DNA of 64,000 nucleotides, taken from assembly GCA_001510385.1 (NCBI GenBank), contig LFFE01000024.1, forward strand, positions 62,001 to 126,000, given 5' to 3'. The translations under genes were made by a program, and so were the position numbers. Below are positions 49,762 through 59,495 of the stretch, piece after piece (the stretch's first letter is position 1; each line of letters starts with the position of its first letter). The notes beneath the pieces are model-generated. The model did no database searches. It was not told the DNA's origin and saw nothing but the letters and a program-made list of their open reading frames with translations. The DNA is from Actinobacteria bacterium casp-actino5 (GTDB lineage: Bacteria > Actinomycetota > Acidimicrobiia > Acidimicrobiales > Ilumatobacteraceae).

Positions 49762-51863
49762 CAACCGACTCATTCCCGCGCCAGCACGCTCGGACAAGGA
49801 GATTCTCGCTTGGGGAGCCTCGAGACCTTCGAGTTAACCCCGAGCACACAACAGTGTTCTTCGCTCGGTCGCGAAGTGGGAGTGACCCAGTCACATGCCT
49901 GTGGGCCTGCGAGACAAACTCGGGGAGTGAACGGATCATCGTTGACCCGAGCAACCTCAATGGCGGGTCAGGATTATCAGCAGCCGAACATGCAGTTCGT
50001 GAGCGACTTCGTGAATCAGCGGAGGGCATCACCAGCTACGACACCGATGCGCAATGTTCAACAGCTGTGTTCACTGTGTCGGGGCGCACGTTTCATGTCG
50101 ACCTTGCATCTGGAGATACCACTGAGATTGACATCGGCAGCGAAGCATTCGATCCACGCCTCTCACCAGATGGCACACATCTTGCCGCTGTAGTCGGCCC
50201 CTCTTTTCGGGTCATCAATCTTGAGCAACCACATTCACCACTCATCGAACTCACGGCGGAGTCAAGTGAAGTTCAATGGGGAGTCGCGGAGTTCATTGCC
50301 GCCGAAGAGATGGGACGCATGCGCGGCTTCTGGTGGTCACCAGACAGCACGAAGATTCTCGTCACCCGTGTCGACAACTCAGAAGTATCTGAGTGGTCTC
50401 TCAGCGACCCCGCTCAGCCATGGATCTCTCCTCGAACAACTCGATACCCAGCCGCCGGCACAACCAATGCCTCGGTATCGCTCCATATCGCTGACCTCGC
50501 ATCGGGTGGTCTCACCGAGGTCGTCTGGGACAGTGCAACATTCGAGTACCTCGCTCGGGTGTCATGGGATGCATTTGGCCCTCTCGTTACCGTTCAAACA
50601 CGTGACCAGCGATCACTGGAAGTACTTCGTGTCGATCCCACCGATGGCTCAACAACTCCAATCTGGCGTGACGAAGATGACTGCTGGGTCGAACTCGTCG
50701 CTGGCGCACCCGTTGGAACCGGCCCCAACGAGATCATCACCACCGCCGATCGCAACGGAGCACGTCGGCTCATGGTCGACGGCGAGCCTGTGACCCCGCC
50801 AGAACTACAAGTGCGTTCAATCGTTCACGCCACCAGTGACGATGCAGTGTTCACCGCTAACCCAATCGATGACAGCACGGTTCAACACGTCTGGAGATGG
50901 CACCGACAGACCGGGTGTCGCCAACTCACTTCTGGTGATGTCGTTAGCCAAGCAACTGGAACAGTCGACTTCACCATCACTCGAACAGCCAATCTTGAGG
51001 TTGCTGACCAGCCATGGATGCTGCCCGGCGGACAGCACCTCACCTCGCATGTTGAACGACCGCTCTGCGAGCCGAATATCACGATCACTCGTGGCAAATC
51101 TCCCGAAGGACACGCTCTAAGCGTTGCCATACTGCTGCCCTCAGCACCGGTTGAGGGACCGCTACCGGTGCTCGTCGATCCCTACGGCGGACCACACGCC
51201 CTTCGCGTCATTCGCTCACGCCGCGCCCACCTCAGCTCACAATGGTTTGCCGACCAGGGATTTGCCGTCATCGTCTGTGACGGCCGAGGAACTCCCGGGA
51301 GAGGTGCACAGTGGGAGCGCTCAGTGCATGGGGATTTTGCAACGCGAGTGCTTGCCGATCAGGTAGCCGCTCTTGACATCGCAGCGGAACATTGCGAGAA
51401 ACAACTCGGCTTCCAACTCGATGTTTCACGAGTAGCGATCCGAGGCTGGAGTTTCGGTGGCTACCTCGCCGCTCTCGCGGTGCTCAAAGAGCCCCAACGC
51501 TTCCACGTTGCCGTTGCAGGAGCACCCGTCACAGAGTGGCGCTGGTACGACACGCACTACACCGAGCGATACCTCGGCAACCCCAGTGTTGACGACACCC
51601 CGTATCGACGTTCGTCACTCATTGATGGTCTTGAATCTCTCGAACGCCCTCTTCTGCTCATCCATGGGCTTGCCGATGACAATGTCTTCGCAGCGCACAC
51701 GCTCCAACTCTCATCCGCTCTGCTTGCGATCGGTGCGCAACACTCTGTACTTCCACTTGCCGGCGTGAGTCACATGACGCCACAGGAAGTTGTGGCGGAG
51801 AACCTCCTGCTCCTTCAATTGTCATTCATCAACGAACACTTGCCTAGATCAGTCAGCAGATAA
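49758..51863 (+). CDS. S9B family dipeptidyl-peptidase IV-like peptidase
   Basis: The protein is 701 aa from TTG 49758, which overlaps the preceding stop. FPRQHARTRRFSLGEPRDLRV is the usual start of actinobacterial DPP-IV-like proteins. A beta-propeller with the substrate-anchoring double Glu (VAEFIAAEEMGRMRGFWWSPD) precedes the hydrolase domain: nucleophile in IRGWSFGGYLAAL, Asp in LLIHGLADDNVF and His in GVSHMT. It should remove N-terminal dipeptides, often X-Pro. No secretion signal is seen. The open frame continues 45 bases upstream inside the nucleoside hydrolase gene and is not used. Confidence 0.9.
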   Translation: MTTDSFPRQHARTRRFSLGEPRDLRVNPEHTTVFFARSRSGSDPVTCLWACETNSGSERIIVDPSNLNGGSGLSAAEHAVRERLRESAEGITSYDTDAQCSTAVFTVSGRTFHVDLASGDTTEIDIGSEAFDPRLSPDGTHLAAVVGPSFRVINLEQPHSPLIELTAESSEVQWGVAEFIAAEEMGRMRGFWWSPDSTKILVTRVDNSEVSEWSLSDPAQPWISPRTTRYPAAGTTNASVSLHIADLASGGLTEVVWDSATFEYLARVSWDAFGPLVTVQTRDQRSLEVLRVDPTDGSTTPIWRDEDDCWVELVAGAPVGTGPNEIITTADRNGARRLMVDGEPVTPPELQVRSIVHATSDDAVFTANPIDDSTVQHVWRWHRQTGCRQLTSGDVVSQATGTVDFTITRTANLEVADQPWMLPGGQHLTSHVERPLCEPNITITRGKSPEGHALSVAILLPSAPVEGPLPVLVDPYGGPHALRVIRSRRAHLSSQWFADQGFAVIVCDGRGTPGRGAQWERSVHGDFATRVLADQVAALDIAAEHCEKQLGFQLDVSRVAIRGWSFGGYLAALAVLKEPQRFHVAVAGAPVTEWRWYDTHYTERYLGNPSVDDTPYRRSSLIDGLESLERPLLLIHGLADDNVFAAHTLQLSSALLAIGAQHSVLPLAGVSHMTPQEVVAENLLLLQLSFINEHLPRSVSR

Positions 51864-51905
51864 ATACTCGGGCTCGCCAAGGTCGTTTCACTCAACAGCA
51901 GAATC

Positions 51906-53399
51906 ATGCGAAATTCACCTCAACTCATCACGTATGCCGATCGCCTCGCAGGTGACCTTCAAGGAGTGCTGCAACTCCTCAACGGGCCGTTCGCTGGCGC
52001 ATTTGGTGGAGTGCACATCCTTCCTTTCTTCGACCCGATCGACGGGGCAGATGCCGGGTTTGATCCTCGTGACCATACGAGCGTCGACCAGCGCCTTGGC
52101 ACGTGGAGCGATATCGCCGACATCTCAGCACATTTCGATGTGATGGCCGACCTCATCGTCAACCACGTATCGAGCAATTCAGCGCAATTCCAGAACTGGA
52201 TACAACTTGGTCACGAGTCTCAATGGGACGAGATGTTCCTTACATTGAGCTCGGTATTTCCTCACGGTGCAAGCGAGGAAGACCTCGCAAAGATCTATCG
52301 CCCGCGACCCGGGTTGCCGTTTACAACGACAACGATGCGCGATGGAACGGACCGACTCGTCTGGACAACCTTTACGTCTGACCAGATTGATATCGATGTT
52401 GAATCGCAATCGGGCTCGGCATATCTCGACTCGATTCTCAATGCGTTCGCATCAGGTGGGGTAAATCTTGTTCGATTAGATGCAGTCGGGTACGCAATTA
52501 AACGACCCGGAACAACCTGCTTCATGCTTCCCGAAACCTATGAGTTCATCGAACAACTTGCCGAGCGATGCCGGTCGCATTCGATGGAAGTCCTCCTCGA
52601 GATTCACGGCTTCTACGAGGACCAAATCTCGATTGCAAAACAGGTCGATCTCGTTTATGACTTCGCTCTTCCTCCGCTCGTGCTCGATGCGATCTACACA
52701 GCCGATACCAACCCGCTGAAAGAGTGGATCACGATACGGCCCACCAACTGCATCACCGTGCTCGACACCCACGACGGCATCGGTGTCATCGATGTCGGAG
52801 CGCACCCCAACGATCCGACTCGCCCTGGTTTGCTCTCGCCCGAGCGAATCAACCAACTCGTGAATGAAATCGCAAGGAGATCCTCTGGCGAAAGCACGCG
52901 TGCAACTGGAGCGGCCGCATCAAACCTTGATCTCTACCAAGTGAACTGCACCTACCTCGACGCCCTCGGAAACGACGTGAATTCGTACATCCTCGCCCGT
53001 CTCATCCAAGTGTTGTTGCCAGGAGTTCCACAGGTCTATTACGTCGGCCTACTCGGAGGTCGCAATGACCTCATACTGTTGGACGAGACCAGGGTGGGGC
53101 GAGATATCAATCGTCATTACTACACACCGCAAGAGATACTTTCAGCACTCGATACACCGCTGGTTGAGCAAATGCTCAACTTGCTCCGTTGGCGGGCTGA
53201 GCACCCCGCCTTTGGCGGCGACTTCGAACTCATCGCCGACTCACCTCAGCACCAATTACACCTTCGCTGGACGCGAGCCAATCCACTAGCTGAGATCACT
53301 GCAGTGATCGATCTTGCCGATCTCAGGTTCTCTATTTCGGATCGCGTTGGCGATGTCGAAGTGACGACAACCTCGTTCAAATCAGACGCGGATCACTGA
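51906..53399 (+). CDS. sucrose phosphorylase (GH13_18)
   Basis: The protein is 497 aa. It phosphorolyses sucrose to glucose 1-phosphate and fructose. The nucleophile D192 (VRLDAVGY), acid/base E232 (LLEIHGF) and transition-state D290 (LDTHDGIG) fall at the same positions as I recall for the Bifidobacterium enzyme, and the acceptor-loop residues D342 and Q345 (LDLYQVN) also fit. Related enzymes act on glucosylglycerol or glucosylglycerate, so the acceptor is not certain. No sucrose transporter is next to it. The stop overlaps the TauE gene by one base (TGATG). Confidence 0.88.
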   Translation: MRNSPQLITYADRLAGDLQGVLQLLNGPFAGAFGGVHILPFFDPIDGADAGFDPRDHTSVDQRLGTWSDIADISAHFDVMADLIVNHVSSNSAQFQNWIQLGHESQWDEMFLTLSSVFPHGASEEDLAKIYRPRPGLPFTTTTMRDGTDRLVWTTFTSDQIDIDVESQSGSAYLDSILNAFASGGVNLVRLDAVGYAIKRPGTTCFMLPETYEFIEQLAERCRSHSMEVLLEIHGFYEDQISIAKQVDLVYDFALPPLVLDAIYTADTNPLKEWITIRPTNCITVLDTHDGIGVIDVGAHPNDPTRPGLLSPERINQLVNEIARRSSGESTRATGAAASNLDLYQVNCTYLDALGNDVNSYILARLIQVLLPGVPQVYYVGLLGGRNDLILLDETRVGRDINRHYYTPQEILSALDTPLVEQMLNLLRWRAEHPAFGGDFELIADSPQHQLHLRWTRANPLAEITAVIDLADLRFSISDRVGDVEVTTTSFKSDADH

Positions 53400-54148
53400 T
53401 GTCGTCCATCGACTTGCTCGTCATCGGTGTTGCGGTTGTCGCAGGTGCACTCGTGAAAAGCGTGACCGGAATGGGCCTACCACTCATTGCGCTTCCGATC
53501 ATCTCTCTGTTCGTCACCCCGGAAACAGGAATCGCCGTTCTGGCGATACCGGCGATTGTCCAGAACGTTGGCATCGTGTCGACAAATTGGCATGCACGCC
53601 ACGACACACGAGGCCTCACCTCGTTTTGCCTTGCGGGTGGCGTCGGAGTCATTATTGGCACACTGTCTCTCGGCGCAGTACCGGAACAAGTCACGCTGAT
53701 CGCTCTCAACGCAACCGTGATTGCCTGGCTGTATCAGCGTTTACGGAATCCTGATCACCGAGTTCCCGAGCGCAATGAGAGGACAATGTCTCCCGTTGCT
53801 GGAATCGTTGCTGGAGTGTTCCAAGGTGGATCCGGGGTGTCAGGACCAGTTGTTGCCGCTTGGCATCAAGCGCTACGACTTCCCCGAGATGCGTTCGTGT
53901 TCTCAATCGCTACCGCATTCGGACTTATTGGAGTTGTCCAGACCGCAACACTGGCGGCAAAAGGACATCTTGAAGGCCGACTTCTCGTCTCGCTTCTGAT
54001 CTCGGCAGTCGTGCTCGCATCGGTCCCGCTCGGGCCGCCGTTGCGTCGACGGCTGTCGGGGGCGGCTTTCGATCAAGCCGTGCTAACGCTCGTTATCGCC
54101 TCATGCATCAGCCTCTCGATTGACATCATCGTTTCATTCGTCCGCTGA
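53399..54148 (+). CDS. TauE/SafE family membrane permease
   Basis: The protein is 249 aa with about eight membrane helices. The two family repeats are visible: GALVKSVTGMGLPLIALPI near the N-terminus and GVFQGGSGVSGPVVAAWHQALRLPRDAF in the middle. The family exports or imports small organic and sulfur anions (sulfite, sulfoacetate, taurine breakdown products). The substrate is unknown here. Translation is coupled to the sucrose phosphorylase, although no functional link is known. A promoter for the next gene follows after its stop. Confidence 0.87.
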   Translation: MSSIDLLVIGVAVVAGALVKSVTGMGLPLIALPIISLFVTPETGIAVLAIPAIVQNVGIVSTNWHARHDTRGLTSFCLAGGVGVIIGTLSLGAVPEQVTLIALNATVIAWLYQRLRNPDHRVPERNERTMSPVAGIVAGVFQGGSGVSGPVVAAWHQALRLPRDAFVFSIATAFGLIGVVQTATLAAKGHLEGRLLVSLLISAVVLASVPLGPPLRRRLSGAAFDQAVLTLVIASCISLSIDIIVSFVR

Positions 54149-54171
54149 CAACACCTCACACCGTGAGTTAC

Positions 54172-54177
54172 TAGGCT
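54172..54177 (+). promoter_or_regulatory. -10 element TAGGCT upstream of the 2-oxoacid oxidoreductase
   Basis: TAGGCT predicts a start near 54184. That leaves a leader of about 30 nt with GGGGG before ATG 54214, or about 6 nt before the in-frame GTG 54190. Confidence 0.4.
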
Positions 54178-54213
54178 TGAGTCACACTCGTGGGCAAATG
54201 GGGGCATCGGCAC

Positions 54214-57200
54214 ATGACGATTGATGATTACGCACTGAGCGATAGGTACACCAAGGAGCAAACAACTTCGTTCCTTTCTGGTGTTCAAGCGTTAGCACGG
54301 CTGCCACTTGAGCAACTCATGGCCGACCGTCGAGATGGTTACAACACGGCGGCGTTCGTGAGTGGATATCCGGGTTCTCCGCTCGGTGGCTATGGCGACG
54401 AGGTCGATCGAGCGACATCAATTGCTGATGATCTTCCCGTTCGCCATATCCCTGCCATCAACGAGGAACACGCAGCAACTGCTGTAATGGGTTCACAACT
54501 CGTGACAACTCGGTCTGATGCTCTTCACGACGGTGTTGTCGGCGTTTGGTATGGAAAGGCTCCTGGCCTCGAGCGAGCGAGTGATGCAATCCGCCACGCA
54601 GTGCTTGCCGGGACCAGTGCCCTCGGAGGGGTTGTTGCCCTTGTCGGCGATGACCCCGGAGCGAAAAGTTCGACTGTTCCTTCAAACTCGACCGATATTT
54701 TGGCCGCACTTCGCATTCCGGTTCTCGTGCCAGGTGACCCCGCTGCATTGCTTTCGCTTGGCCGACACGCAATTTCAATGAGTCGGGCGGCAGGGCTGTG
54801 GGCTTCTGTTCGAGTCGTTGCCGATGTTGCCGACGGCACCGCATCGGTTGCGCTTGACGCGTTCGACCATCACCCGGTGTTGCCGGAACGTCCAACCAAT
54901 TTGCTCGCCCCAACCGGTCGAGTCATCTCACCGTTCAACCTCGAACTCGAACGCGAATTGATTGAAGTGCGCCTTCCCATCGCACTCGAATACATACGGC
55001 TGAACAAGCTCAATCGAGTGACGGCCGGCAACGACCGAGCATCCGTTGGTGTCATTGCTTCTGGTAACACTCATCGCCAAGTACACGAGGCGATGAAACG
55101 CCTTGGCATGCAGTCGAATGACGTCATAGCAGTGAATGGAATCAGAATTCTTGAAATGGCTGTGACATATCCAGTTGATACGGCAACGGTGCGAGATTTC
55201 GCCTCCGGTCTTGAAGAACTCATCATCATCGAAGAAAAGCAACCAATCGTCGAAACCGCCGTCCGCGAAATTCTCTCTGGGCGATCAAACGCGCCCCGAA
55301 TCATTGGGAAATCCGTTCATCATGGCGATCCAATCCTTCCGCATCACGGAACAATCGACACCGGAGCCATCGCCACAGCCCTTCGTCAGCAACTCAAGGA
55401 CCGACTCGGAGATCGGCTCGCACCGCCACCACCTCAGCAAATTCGACACATCGAACTCACCGTCGAACGGAGCCCATTCTTTTGTTCGGGTTGTCCACAC
55501 AACTCGTCCACCGTCGTGCCCGAAGGATCAATTGTCGGAGCAGGAATTGGTTGCCACACGATGGTCATGCTCGGCGAACCCGGGCGGAGCGGAGACATCG
55601 TCGGAGTAACCGCCATGGGCAACGAGGGGTCACTTTGGATCGGAATGGAACAGTTCGTCTCCGCCGACCACATGATCCAGAACATCGGTGACGGCACGTA
55701 TTTCCATAGCGGCCAGCTGGCCGTGACATCTGCTGTGGCCGCAGGAAGCCACATGACATTCAAACTCCTCTACAACGGGGCTGTCTCGATGACAGGCGGT
55801 CAAACACCTTCGGGTCAACTATCCCCAGCCGCCGTGGCTGCCAACCTTCTTCGTCAGGGAGTCACCCGCGTCATCGTGACCACGGATGACACGGAGCGCC
55901 ACAACGACTGGCCGGCCGAAGTTGATGTATGGCAACGGTCGAGGCTCATCGAGGCTCAAGAAGTTCTGGCCGCCACCCCGGGTGTCACGGTGCTCATCCA
56001 CGATCAGCCTTGCGCAGCCGAACTCCGACGAGATCGCAAACGAGGTCGAGCTCTCACCCCTACCGACCGAATCGTGATTGATCACCGAATCTGTGAGGGG
56101 TGCGGCGATTGCGGCCGAACAAGCAACTGCTTGTCGGTGCAGTCCTTTGACACTCCTTGGGGTCGCAAAACCCGTATTGACCAGAACTCTTGCAACCTTG
56201 ACCAGTCATGTGTTGATGGCGATTGCCCATCATTCATTGCTGTCGACACGGAGCCGGGCCTCTTCGCACGTATTGCATCTCGCGTATTTGATCCAACCCC
56301 ACGACGAAAGACTGAATTCTCAGCAACCGTGCCGAACACCGAGCCCCCTGAACCCGCAGCAGCAGGTAGCCGGGACGAACTCGCTGTTCGACTAACCGGA
56401 GTTGGCGGCACTGGCGTGATCACAGTTGCCCAGGTGATCGGGACAGCAGCGATGCTCGATGGCTGGAACGTGCAAGGAATCGATCAAATCGGACTCAGCC
56501 AAAAAGCTGGGCCGGTCGTCAGCGACATACGACTGTCGAAAGGGGGCGCAGTACAAGCGAGTCGATTGAGCCAAGGAGACGCCGATGTCCTCATTGCGCT
56601 CGACAATCTGGTCGCTGCCGGTACACATGGGCTCGGAGTCATTTCTCCGCACACGATGGTTGTTGGATCATCTGCAGAAACTCCAACTGCATCAATGATT
56701 GCCCACCCCGAACTTCACCTTCCAAGTGCGCAGGACATTGAGCAAACGTTGAGCGACATTACCGGCGGCAAGACCCAACTATGGGCAGATGCCACCAAGA
56801 TCACCACCCACTTGCTCGGTGATTCCACGACAGCGAATGTGTTTGTTGTTGGCATGGCGATCCAAATCGGTGCACTGCCGATCTCGGTGAGCAGCTTCAG
56901 TGAAGCAATCCGAGTCAACGGGGCGGCAGTCGAGGCCAATTTGACTGCTCTCAGACTCGGTCGGCTCTACGCTGTGGGGCAGTTACCCATCGACTTTGCT
57001 GAGGTGCAACCTACGAGTGAGTCGGTTGAACAACTCATCGAACGGCTTGCCAATGACGTCAAAGCGCACAGCGGTTCGCGACGTGCGACAGAGTTCCGCT
57101 CGGTGGTTACCCAGGTTCGCGAAGTTGATCAACAACCGCTCCTCGAGTTAACCGGCACCGTTGCAACCCATCTCCATCAACTCCTCACCTACAAAGATGA

Positions 57201-57630
57201 ATATGAGGTTGCGCGACTCATCATCACCGGCGGCGGAGCGGGAGCCTCAGATTCCATCGCTGGCGGCAAGGGCGTGCGTTACCGACTACTCCACCCGCCA
57301 ATTCTTGCGTCAATGGGCGTGAAGCGGAAACTGCGCTTTGGCCCGGCGTGGATGCCGATGTTCAGACTGTTGAGGCATGGCCGGGTGCTGCGGGGAACGC
57401 CACTTGATGTATTTGGATACGCAAAGATCCGCAGAACCGAGCGATCGCTTCCGGGCGAATACCTCGAATTGGTGAATGCAATCACGGCGTCAATTTCGAC
57501 AACGTCATACGAACGCCTCGTCGAACTCGCTGGATTGCCGGATGCCATTCGCGGTTATGAGGAGCTCAAAGAGCAACGGGTTGCCATGTTCCGCACTCAG
57601 CGAACTGCAGCTCTGACCGAGTTGGCGTAA
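54214..57630 (+). CDS. fused indolepyruvate-type 2-oxoacid:ferredoxin oxidoreductase
   Basis: The protein is 1138 aa. It decarboxylates 2-oxoacids to acyl-CoA while reducing ferredoxin. Order: pyrimidine-binding domain (FVSGYPGSPLGGYGDEV), domain II, the TPP-binding domain with CSGCPHNSST and GDGTYFHSG, a cysteine-rich segment (CEGCGDCGRTSNC, then NSCNLDQSC and DGDCPSF) binding Fe-S, the gamma domain (GVGGTGVITVAQVIG, GIDQIGLSQKAGPV) and a C-terminal DUF. It joins the IorA and IorB functions in one chain. The preferred start MTIDDYALSDRYTKEQ matches the family; GTG 54190 is also in frame. Confidence 0.93.
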   Translation: MTIDDYALSDRYTKEQTTSFLSGVQALARLPLEQLMADRRDGYNTAAFVSGYPGSPLGGYGDEVDRATSIADDLPVRHIPAINEEHAATAVMGSQLVTTRSDALHDGVVGVWYGKAPGLERASDAIRHAVLAGTSALGGVVALVGDDPGAKSSTVPSNSTDILAALRIPVLVPGDPAALLSLGRHAISMSRAAGLWASVRVVADVADGTASVALDAFDHHPVLPERPTNLLAPTGRVISPFNLELERELIEVRLPIALEYIRLNKLNRVTAGNDRASVGVIASGNTHRQVHEAMKRLGMQSNDVIAVNGIRILEMAVTYPVDTATVRDFASGLEELIIIEEKQPIVETAVREILSGRSNAPRIIGKSVHHGDPILPHHGTIDTGAIATALRQQLKDRLGDRLAPPPPQQIRHIELTVERSPFFCSGCPHNSSTVVPEGSIVGAGIGCHTMVMLGEPGRSGDIVGVTAMGNEGSLWIGMEQFVSADHMIQNIGDGTYFHSGQLAVTSAVAAGSHMTFKLLYNGAVSMTGGQTPSGQLSPAAVAANLLRQGVTRVIVTTDDTERHNDWPAEVDVWQRSRLIEAQEVLAATPGVTVLIHDQPCAAELRRDRKRGRALTPTDRIVIDHRICEGCGDCGRTSNCLSVQSFDTPWGRKTRIDQNSCNLDQSCVDGDCPSFIAVDTEPGLFARIASRVFDPTPRRKTEFSATVPNTEPPEPAAAGSRDELAVRLTGVGGTGVITVAQVIGTAAMLDGWNVQGIDQIGLSQKAGPVVSDIRLSKGGAVQASRLSQGDADVLIALDNLVAAGTHGLGVISPHTMVVGSSAETPTASMIAHPELHLPSAQDIEQTLSDITGGKTQLWADATKITTHLLGDSTTANVFVVGMAIQIGALPISVSSFSEAIRVNGAAVEANLTALRLGRLYAVGQLPIDFAEVQPTSESVEQLIERLANDVKAHSGSRRATEFRSVVTQVREVDQQPLLELTGTVATHLHQLLTYKDEYEVARLIITGGGAGASDSIAGGKGVRYRLLHPPILASMGVKRKLRFGPAWMPMFRLLRHGRVLRGTPLDVFGYAKIRRTERSLPGEYLELVNAITASISTTSYERLVELAGLPDAIRGYEELKEQRVAMFRTQRTAALTELA

Positions 57631-57642
57631 CCGAATATCGAC

Positions 57643-58731
57643 CTATCGCTTCTCGTGATATGCGGCGTAGAACTCTCGGTTCGCAGCCAACACATCAAAG
57701 ACATCGCCAGTCGGCTCGGGGAGCGCAGCATCACTTGTTTCCAATCGGGTGACGCGATCACCCCATCTGAAAATCACCGAACCCCACGTCACCCCTCCAC
57801 CAAACGCGGCAATGGCAATCGTGTCGTTTGGCGCAACACGGCCTTGATCGAGGGCATCGCAGAGCGCCATCGGGATCGAAGCGGCTGAGGTATTGCCATG
57901 CGTCTCGATATTCACCATCACCTTCGCTTCGGGCACACCAAGTCGCGCCGTTGCAGCACGGATGATGCGGAGGTTGGCCTGATGCGGAACGACGAGGTCG
58001 ATGTCATTCGCAGTGAGGGACGAACGCTCTAAAGCTCGTGTTACGGAATCGGCCATTCCTTTCACCGCAATTTTGTAGACCGCTTGACCCTCAAAATGCA
58101 GCCGGTGAACTGCAGGGTCTCGATAGGTCGACATTTCACCACGGGTTCCTAAGGTTGGAATTACCATTATTGAGCCCGCTGGGCCATCTGCACCTAAATC
58201 GACACCAAGGACACCGACCTCTGAGGACTGGGTGTGCTCGATGATGACCGCACCCGCACCATCACCAAAAATCACACAGGTATTTCGATCGCGGTAGTCA
58301 AGGACGAAATGGAGTTTCTCGACACCGACGAGCAGCACACGTCGTGCAACTCCTGAAGCCACCATCGATGTTGCAGATGCGAAGCCGTACACAAAACCGG
58401 AGCACGCCGCGTTGAGGTCAAAGGCTCCGGCGTTGACCGCTCCAAGACGTTCTTGCAGGACACACGCGTTACTTGGGCAACTAATTTCTGGCGTTACTGT
58501 CGCCATCACGATGAGATCGAGGTCAGTTGGCAAAAGCCCAGCTGCAGCAAGTGCGTGTCGGGACGCAACTTCGGCCATGTCGGTGGTCTCAACATGGCAA
58601 ATTCCACGCTCAGAAATTCCCGTCCGTTCACTAATCCAATCGTCGTCGGTGTCAACAAGAGTTGAAAGATCAGCGTTTGTTAGCGATAACGGCGGACGGC
58701 ACTTCCCCCAACCGGTAACTACTGCCCCCAT
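57643..58731 (-). CDS. fabH: 3-oxoacyl-ACP synthase III family protein
   Basis: The protein is 362 aa. The KAS III triad is C110 (LNAACSGF), H250 (VVPHQANLRII) and N280 (ETHGNTSAASIP). It should condense a short acyl-CoA with malonyl-ACP to start fatty acid synthesis; branched starters are plausible next to acyl-CoA genes. A C-terminal tail of about 35 residues after the usual end is extra. It ends convergently with the 2-oxoacid oxidoreductase, which can produce branched acyl-CoA. GGGGGG lies just before the ATG. It follows the DUF202 pair by 24 bp. Confidence 0.92.
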   Translation of the reverse strand: MGAVVTGWGKCRPPLSLTNADLSTLVDTDDDWISERTGISERGICHVETTDMAEVASRHALAAAGLLPTDLDLIVMATVTPEISCPSNACVLQERLGAVNAGAFDLNAACSGFVYGFASATSMVASGVARRVLLVGVEKLHFVLDYRDRNTCVIFGDGAGAVIIEHTQSSEVGVLGVDLGADGPAGSIMVIPTLGTRGEMSTYRDPAVHRLHFEGQAVYKIAVKGMADSVTRALERSSLTANDIDLVVPHQANLRIIRAATARLGVPEAKVMVNIETHGNTSAASIPMALCDALDQGRVAPNDTIAIAAFGGGVTWGSVIFRWGDRVTRLETSDAALPEPTGDVFDVLAANREFYAAYHEKR

Positions 58732-58755
58732 GTTCCCCCCAATTTTTTGTTCGCC

Positions 58756-59130
58756 TCACAGTGACCCGTCAATAACTAAAAGGTAGACGATCAGCGCAAG
58801 GGCAAAACCAATAAATGAAACTGTGGCAACACCGACGAATCTCACCATTGCCGGGTGGACTGGATTCGCTCCTGCTCTAAGCGGTCCGTGAAGTGCGTCG
58901 TATCGAAACTCAGCCCAGAAAATCACCACGCCGCCGACCGCAACCCACAGCACGCCAAATACACCCAGCAAATAGTGGGCATTCGTTGCTGCTGTTCGCG
59001 CAAGGAGTCCTCCAGCGATGATCGTTGCGAGTCCGGTGCGCTCCCAGGAAAGCGACGTCCGTTCATGCGGCAATGGTGGATCGAAGGAGTTCAATGGACG
59101 CTGATAACGCCTCCCTTGACGTTCCTTCAT
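58756..59130 (-). CDS. DUF202 membrane protein (second copy)
   Basis: The protein is 124 aa. The DUF202 signature ERTSLSWERTGLATIIAGGLLAR (conserved E-R-T and W-R-T turn leading into helix 1) is followed by two more membrane helices. Function is unknown for the family. It overlaps the first DUF202 gene by 4 bp (ATGA). The two proteins are clearly different in sequence, so they may form a hetero-oligomer and do not look like a recent duplicate. Confidence 0.85.
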   Translation of the reverse strand: MKERQGRRYQRPLNSFDPPLPHERTSLSWERTGLATIIAGGLLARTAATNAHYLLGVFGVLWVAVGGVVIFWAEFRYDALHGPLRAGANPVHPAMVRFVGVATVSFIGFALALIVYLLVIDGSL

Positions 59131-59495
59131 TGCGAATCGATCACCAGCAAAATGACTGATGCCACACCGATCAATACAACCCCGATAGCCGTCACTCTTG
59201 GAAGGTTCGAAGCTGGTAACGGCTGTTCGAGACGCATGGCGCGCTCATTAAGCGACCAACGGCGGAACGCTGTCGACGCGGTAATGAATGCAAGTACCAG
59301 AACCATGATTCCGATGACCTCAACACCCTGAATATCTTTGAGAACCACGAGCGATCCGAGGCCTCCTGCAACAAGGGCGAGAGAAGTTCTGATCCACGAT
59401 AAAAACGTGCGCTCGTTAGCGAGTGTGAATCGGTAATCAGGATCCACTCCCCAATCTCGCGGATCCGGTGGAAACAAATATTCACGAATCTTCAC
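59127..59495 (-). CDS. DUF202 membrane protein (first copy, YidH-like)
   Basis: The protein is 122 aa. FTLANERTFLSWIRTSLALVAGGLGSLVVL is a textbook DUF202 motif, followed by two helices (VEVIGIMVLVLAFITAST and VTAIGVVLIGVASVILLVI). It has three membrane spans with the N-terminus probably inside. It overlaps the hisC stop by 4 bp and the second DUF202 gene by 4 bp, so all three are translationally coupled. No function is known. Confidence 0.88.
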   Translation of the reverse strand: MKIREYLFPPDPRDWGVDPDYRFTLANERTFLSWIRTSLALVAGGLGSLVVLKDIQGVEVIGIMVLVLAFITASTAFRRWSLNERAMRLEQPLPASNLPRVTAIGVVLIGVASVILLVIDSQ

